From: Microbulbifer aggregans
GTDB lineage: Bacteria > Pseudomonadota > Gammaproteobacteria > Pseudomonadales > Cellvibrionaceae
Length of the DNA: 64,000 nucleotides
Assembly: GCF_001750105.1 (NCBI RefSeq)
Contig: NZ_CP014143.1
Coordinates: forward strand, 1,665,001 to 1,729,000
Reading direction: 5' to 3'
Under the pieces are notes generated by a model, which was not told the origin of the DNA, did not search any database, and saw nothing but the letters and a program-made list of their open reading frames with translations. Below, piece by piece: positions 60,980 through 64,000 of the stretch (positions within the stretch are counted from its first letter, which is position 1; every line of letters begins with the position of its first letter). The translations under genes were made by a program, and so were the position numbers.

Positions 60980-62083
60980 TCAGTGATCCGCTAGCGCGGC
61001 GGCCTCGCGCTGCCGATCGATGAAGGCACGAACCCTGTCCGGGTGATCGGTAAACAGTCCCTCGACTGCAAGCTGGTTGATGAACAGGGCAAGCAGGTCG
61101 TCGAAGCCCTCTATCCCCTCCAGGTTCTCGGGCAGGGTGTCGGCGCGGAATGTGTAGGCATGCACAGGCAATCCGAGGCGCCGTGCCTCCTCCCGCAACG
61201 CGCTGGCCTGCAGTCCGCTGTCGCCCTTCCGTACGAGCATCACCGCCCAGGGGCCAATGGCATCGGCATAGCCGGCGACCTTTGCCAGGCCGCCGGGCTC
61301 CCGGATCCAGTCATAGCTGTAGTTGACCAGGAAACCTTCCCGCTCCACCTGCTTTTCGCCCCAGCTGGTTTCGGCGATGAGCTGCACCAGCGGTAAATCC
61401 ATTCCCATGTCCGGCATCAGCTCGCGATCGATGCGCTGCAGTTCCTCGGGATCAAAGCTCTGCAGAAATACCTTCTGCGCCGCGTTCCTATATCCATAGC
61501 GCTGCAGCACCTCCAGAGTGCGCCTGGCGATATCCCTGCCTTCACGGTGATGGAACCAGGGTTTCTTGATTTCCGGATAAATTCCAATGTCATAGCCCAG
61601 GGATTGATTCAGCCCCTGGATCAGTTCCAGTTCCTCCTCGAATGTGGAGAGCTGAAAACTGGATTTCCACAGTGGGAAACGGCCGGGATATTTCTGCTCG
61701 ACAGTCTGTCCACTGCGCTTGAAAGCCTCACTCACCCGTAGTTGCTTGAGTTCTTTCAGGGTGAAGTCGATGGTGTAGAAATGTCCATTTTCCCGCGCCC
61801 TGTCGGGGAATTGTTTGGCCACATCGGTGACGTTATCGAGGGTGATGTCGTGCATGACGATCAATCGATTGTCCTTGCTCAATACCAGATCCTGCTCGAT
61901 ATAGTCGGGACGCATACCATAGGCCAGGGCTTTGGCTTCAAGAGTATGCTCGGGCAGATATGCGGAGGCGCCCCGGTGGGCAATGACGAGCGGTTCAGCC
62001 TGCTGGGCGGCAAGTGTGTCGGAAATGGCTCCTGTCAGTGCAATCAGCAGGGCGAATATGGGGCTCAGGCTTCTGGGTAACAT
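60980..62083 (-). CDS. glpQ: Periplasmic glycerophosphodiester phosphodiesterase
   Basis: GlpQ hydrolyses glycerophosphodiesters to glycerol-3-phosphate and an alcohol. The 367-residue protein has a signal peptide ending TLAA (about 1-26). It has IAHRGASAYLPEHT (catalytic His and Arg), YIEQDLVLSKD (Glu/Asp Ca ligands), VMHDITLDNVT (second His) and IYPEIKKPWFH. The length matches E. coli GlpQ. glpT is not adjacent. Confidence 0.96.
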   Translation of the reverse strand: MLPRSLSPIFALLIALTGAISDTLAAQQAEPLVIAHRGASAYLPEHTLEAKALAYGMRPDYIEQDLVLSKDNRLIVMHDITLDNVTDVAKQFPDRARENGHFYTIDFTLKELKQLRVSEAFKRSGQTVEQKYPGRFPLWKSSFQLSTFEEELELIQGLNQSLGYDIGIYPEIKKPWFHHREGRDIARRTLEVLQRYGYRNAAQKVFLQSFDPEELQRIDRELMPDMGMDLPLVQLIAETSWGEKQVEREGFLVNYSYDWIREPGGLAKVAGYADAIGPWAVMLVRKGDSGLQASALREEARRLGLPVHAYTFRADTLPENLEGIEGFDDLLALFINQLAVEGLFTDHPDRVRAFIDRQREAAALADH

Positions 62084-62154
62084 AGGTTTTCCGGTGCGGG
62101 AGGCAAGCCCCTCTTATACCAGAAAGAAGTGACGAAACGGGGTGGGAAAAGCCT

Positions 62155-62176
62155 GGCCGGGCACCAGGCCCGGCCG
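62155..62176 (-). terminator. Probable terminator of acyl-CoA ligase gene
   Basis: The stem GGCCGGGC / GCCCGGCC has an ACCAG loop. On the minus strand it is followed by GCTTTT, a short T run, 15 bp after the ligase stop. Confidence 0.65.
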
Positions 62177-62190
62177 GCGAAGGGTTCTGG

Positions 62191-63822
62191 TTACGCGGGG
62201 GCCTCTTCGGGCCAGCGGTGCTCGGCAAATTGCTCGCGCAGATCTTTCTTGCTCACTTTGCCGGTTGCCGTATGTGGAATTTCGTCGACGACGACACAGT
62301 CCTCTGGAATCCACCATTTGGCTACTTTGCCCTCGAATGCGCTCAGCAGGGTTTGGCGATCCAGCTGCGCACCAACGGTGGGCACCACCACAAGGAGTGG
62401 GCGCTCACTCCACTTTTCATGAGGTACGCCGATCACAGCCGCCTCGGCAACGCCGGGCTGCGCTGCGGCGATATTCTCCAATTCGATCGAGGAGATCCAC
62501 TCCCCCCCGGATTTGATGACATCCTTGGTGCGGTCGGTAATACCCAGGTAGCCCTTGGAATCAATGGTGGCCACATCGCCAGTATCAAACCAGCCATCGG
62601 CGGTCAGCGCTGACTCCCCGGCTTTGAAATAGCGTTCACAGACCCAGGGCCCGCGAACCTGCAGCGCACCAAAAGCGACGCCATCCCGGGGTAACTCCTT
62701 GCCCTCGGCGTCGACGATGCGCATTTCGACGCCATAGGCCGCGACGCCTTGCTTGAGTCGCAGGGTGCGGGCTTCCTCGGGGGGCAGGGTCTCATCTACA
62801 CGGCTGTTGTAGGTGCCAAGCGGGCTCATTTCTGTCATGCCCCAGGCGTGGTGGGTGTAGACACCGTGACGCTGCTCGAACTCCTCCATGATCGCCCAGG
62901 GGCAGGCGGATCCCCCGACCACCACCCGGTTCAGGCTGGTGAGTGTTTCTTCGTTGTCGCGCAGATACTTGAGCAGCGCCATCCAGACTGTGGGAACTCC
63001 GGCAGCGATAGTGACCCCTTCAGCGTTCATCAGCTTGCTGAGGGTCTCACCATCGGCCATCTTCGGACCCGGGAACACCAGCTTGGCACCCACGGCCGGC
63101 ACCGCATAGGGAATTGACCAGGCGTTGACGTGGAACATGGGTACAACAGGGAGAACAGCCTCGTGCTGCTGCAGATTGAACACGTTGGGCAACAGCACGC
63201 CATAGGTGTGCAGCACCATCGCCCGGTGGGAGTACAGCACTCCCTTGGGGTTGCCGGTGGTTCCCGAGGTGTAGCAGAGTGCAGCGGCCGATTGTTCATC
63301 CAGATCCGGCCAGTCAAAGGTGCTGGGATGCCCTTCGATCAGTGTCTCGTAACAGTGCACGTTGGCCAGGGTGGTATCGGGCATGTTGGCGCTGTCGGTT
63401 AGCAGGATATAGCCCTTCACCGATGTCAGCTGATCAGAAAGCGCTTCCAGCAAAGGCACAAACATTGGGTCAATAAACAACCACTGGTCTTCTGCATGCT
63501 GGATGATGTAGGCGATCTGCTCGGCAAACAGACGCGGGTTGATGGTGTGGCAGATCAGACCGGAGCAAGACGTTGCGTAATAGAGTTCGAAGTGCCGGTA
63601 GTCATTCCAGGCGAGGGTGCCGATCCGGTCACCAGACTGGGCGCCGAGGCCCTGCAGGGCATTGGCTAGCTGTGCAATCCGCGCAAAGGCATCGCCATAG
63701 CGGTAGCGGTGCAGGGGATTGTCGGCAGTGACCGAGACGATTTCACTGTCCGGAAAATTCTGCTGCGCGTGACGCATGATACCGGTCAGGGTGAGTTGTG
63801 TTCCCATCATCAGGCCGTTCAT
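62191..63822 (-). CDS. Fatty acid/medium-chain acyl-CoA ligase (AlkK/DmdB-like AMP-binding enzyme)
   Basis: The 543-residue protein activates a carboxylate to its CoA ester via an acyl-adenylate. The motifs are [19 protein letters not shown] (P-loop), [12 protein letters not shown] and [35 protein letters not shown] follows, and a C-terminal catalytic Lys lies in [10 protein letters not shown]. The length and motif set fit the AlkK group, which includes medium-chain and methylmercaptopropionate ligases; the substrate is unknown. Confidence 0.94.
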   Translation of the reverse strand: MNGLMMGTQLTLTGIMRHAQQNFPDSEIVSVTADNPLHRYRYGDAFARIAQLANALQGLGAQSGDRIGTLAWNDYRHFELYYATSCSGLICHTINPRLFAEQIAYIIQHAEDQWLFIDPMFVPLLEALSDQLTSVKGYILLTDSANMPDTTLANVHCYETLIEGHPSTFDWPDLDEQSAAALCYTSGTTGNPKGVLYSHRAMVLHTYGVLLPNVFNLQQHEAVLPVVPMFHVNAWSIPYAVPAVGAKLVFPGPKMADGETLSKLMNAEGVTIAAGVPTVWMALLKYLRDNEETLTSLNRVVVGGSACPWAIMEEFEQRHGVYTHHAWGMTEMSPLGTYNSRVDETLPPEEARTLRLKQGVAAYGVEMRIVDAEGKELPRDGVAFGALQVRGPWVCERYFKAGESALTADGWFDTGDVATIDSKGYLGITDRTKDVIKSGGEWISSIELENIAAAQPGVAEAAVIGVPHEKWSERPLLVVVPTVGAQLDRQTLLSAFEGKVAKWWIPEDCVVVDEIPHTATGKVSKKDLREQFAEHRWPEEAPA

Positions 63823-63955
63823 GGGGCTCTCCTTTTGGGTTTACTTATTGTTATTGCTCTATTGTCTTCTGAAGGGGTAGGAGGCAAACGTCGGAAATGT
63901 TCACCTCACTATACAAAATGTGACTCTGTGAACCATTTGTCGGGAGGCCCATGAC

Positions 63956-64000
63956 ATGGACCTCCCCCTGTTTCACTGGACGATCTTGATCCATTCACCG
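63956..64000 (+). CDS. Start of a gene running off the right edge
   Basis: An ATG at 63956 lies eight bases after GGGAGG and stays open to the window end (15 codons, DLPLFHWTILIHSP). It is divergent from the acyl-CoA ligase gene. The product cannot be named from so little. Confidence 0.4.
   Translation, partial: MDLPLFHWTILIHSP

Overview
The window reads as a chromosomal segment of a marine gammaproteobacterium of the Microbulbifer/Cellvibrio type. The evidence is a gamma-type 23S/5S rRNA end, a holD-rimI pair, an AlgP-like histone-H1-type protein, a chalcone-isomerase-fold TonB protein, and generally G+C-rich protein families typical of that order. This genus-level placement is an inference from gene content; no search was run.

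Layout. 1-2020: the 3' half of a 23S rRNA gene, the 5S gene, two strong terminators and a chain of small hairpins. 2021-3187: a long non-coding stretch holding an imperfect direct repeat with DnaA-box-like sequences. 3188-8243: a tightly packed five-gene operon made of a bactofilin, a tandem-duplicated methyltransferase-like protein, a three-TM MotA/TolQ/ExbB channel protein with a very long helical tail, a MotB/OmpA-type partner, and a cysteine-rich (zinc-binding?) protein. The channel pair has the architecture of ZorA/ZorB of the Zorya anti-phage system, but the usual Zorya effectors are absent. This is the best candidate for an undescribed system here. 8263-11453: an iron-transport gene (FTR1-cytochrome c) with a Fur-box-like site, divergent from a glutathione peroxidase-ohrR operon carrying an OhrR palindrome. 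11454-22928: mostly housekeeping genes (leuA, holD-like, rimI, MATE, pepP, prfC, acyltransferase, TSUP permease, M28 peptidase).

22929-29395 is an A+T-richer island of small, mostly membrane or secreted proteins, each with its own ribosome binding site. It includes DUF2164, UspB-like, DUF2306-like, CPBP protease, lipocalin-like and DUF6356 members and a 34-residue Cys-containing mini-gene on the minus strand. 29396-38503: GNAT, DUF3175, SDR, VOC, rtcA, an exported metallo-beta-lactamase-fold enzyme, an MFS-acyltransferase fusion, a four-TM protein plus HTH pair, and gdhA.

38763-42046 is a second candidate system: an ATP-grasp ligase followed by a 675-residue protein in which a papain-like Gln/Cys/His/Asn arrangement can be read. 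42149-64000: an M13 lipoprotein peptidase, a CHI-fold/TonB protein, a cyclic-nucleotide-binding protein, an RND efflux pair, a glycerate-kinase-like enzyme, algP, a membrane redoxin, mgsA, an orphan exbD, kynA, an enoyl-CoA hydratase, small zinc-ribbon and YbjQ proteins, a DMT transporter, DUF1622, glpQ and an acyl-CoA ligase. The start of one more gene lies at the right edge.
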